The notes beneath the pieces are model-generated. The model searched no databases. It worked only from the letters and a program-made list of their open reading frames with translations, and was not told the DNA's origin. Source: Eubacterium sp. (GTDB lineage: Bacteria; Bacillota; Clostridia; Lachnospirales; Lachnospiraceae). From it: a DNA stretch of 6,291 nucleotides. The DNA is taken from positions 1-6,291 of the forward strand of contig JAILSA010000205.1 in NCBI GenBank assembly GCA_024697885.1, in the 5' to 3' direction. The translations under genes were made by a program, and so were the position numbers. Of this stretch, positions 6,123 to 6,291 are shown piece by piece (the stretch's first letter is position 1; every line of letters begins with the position of its first letter).

Positions 6123-6291
6123 TTCTCATCTTTTCCTTTCTCTCGTCTGTAAATTTTTGCATATTAGCATAGATGCGAGTTAAATAGCCTTGGAACAAAT
6201 CCTTCTCTTCCTGGATAAAATCCAGATACATCTGCTGGTAGCGTGTATCGAAAAATTTCTTGTTTCTTTCCACCAGCTTTCTACCCTTGTC
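6115..6291 (-). CDS. Probable MarR-family transcriptional regulator, C-terminal fragment (5' end beyond window)
   Basis: An open frame enters from the window edge and ends at TAG (6117-6115), giving the last 58 residues of a protein. Seen: DKGRKLVERNKKFFDTRY, which matches the end of the MarR winged-helix domain (typically 'T.KGR.L......'), followed by a long amphipathic, highly charged helix (about 40 residues) suited to the C-terminal dimerisation helix of MarR proteins. The DNA-binding helices are not in the window, so the family call rests on this tail and on context. A MarR-type repressor directly upstream of, and overlapping, two exporter half-transporters is a common arrangement in Firmicutes. 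There the regulator usually represses its own operon until it binds a substrate of the pump. An unrelated helical regulator is possible. Confidence 0.6.
   Translation of the reverse strand, partial: DKGRKLVERNKKFFDTRYQQMYLDFIQEEKDLFQGYLTRIYANMQKFTDERKEKMRNE

Overview
The window suggests a Gram-positive Firmicute, most likely a clostridial gut or rumen bacterium of the Lachnospiraceae type. This rests on strong AAAGGAG/AGGAGG ribosome binding sites, a MarR regulator plus heterodimeric ABC exporter operon, a Gly/Pro-rich N-terminal tail on one exporter subunit, and a lysine-rich secreted protein with a bacterial Ig-like domain. The taxonomic call is inference. Every gene I can support lies on the minus strand, so transcription runs from right to left.

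Region 6291 to 2512 is one tightly packed operon. It starts with the C-terminal end of a probable MarR-family repressor, cut by the window edge. Two half-transporter genes of a type IV (MDR/lipid flippase-like) ABC exporter follow. The genes overlap by 8 and 4 bases. The first subunit (583 aa) has Asp in place of the catalytic Glu and Gln in place of the H-loop His. The second (620 aa) has intact catalytic residues but an LSQGQ signature. Together they form the classic asymmetric heterodimer with one degenerate and one active ATP site, presumably controlled by the MarR protein.

Region 2511 to 1516 holds a separate transcription unit. It has its own promoter, a 287-aa exported protein (signal peptide, Thr/Pro linker, Ig-like group 2 domain, very basic C-terminal domain) and a strong intrinsic terminator.

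Region 1440 to 1 is visibly AT-richer and looks like a small bacteriocin-type cassette. It has a promoter whose spacer contains a (TA)8 tract inside a perfect 28-bp palindrome, then a 133-aa secreted bacteriocin-like protein. A terminator-like hairpin follows, and then the N-terminal 280 residues of a membrane protein that looks like an FtsX/MacB-type ABC permease and runs off the window. Lactococcin 972-type loci show the same logic: a Sec-exported peptide followed by a membrane protein and ABC ATPase for immunity or export. The most interesting hypothesis here is that the cassette is phase variable through slippage of the TA repeat, since one extra unit would move the -35/-10 spacing from 15 to 17 bp. 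No intergenic stretch exceeds 300 bases; the longest (1352-1578) holds the terminator and the promoter/palindrome.
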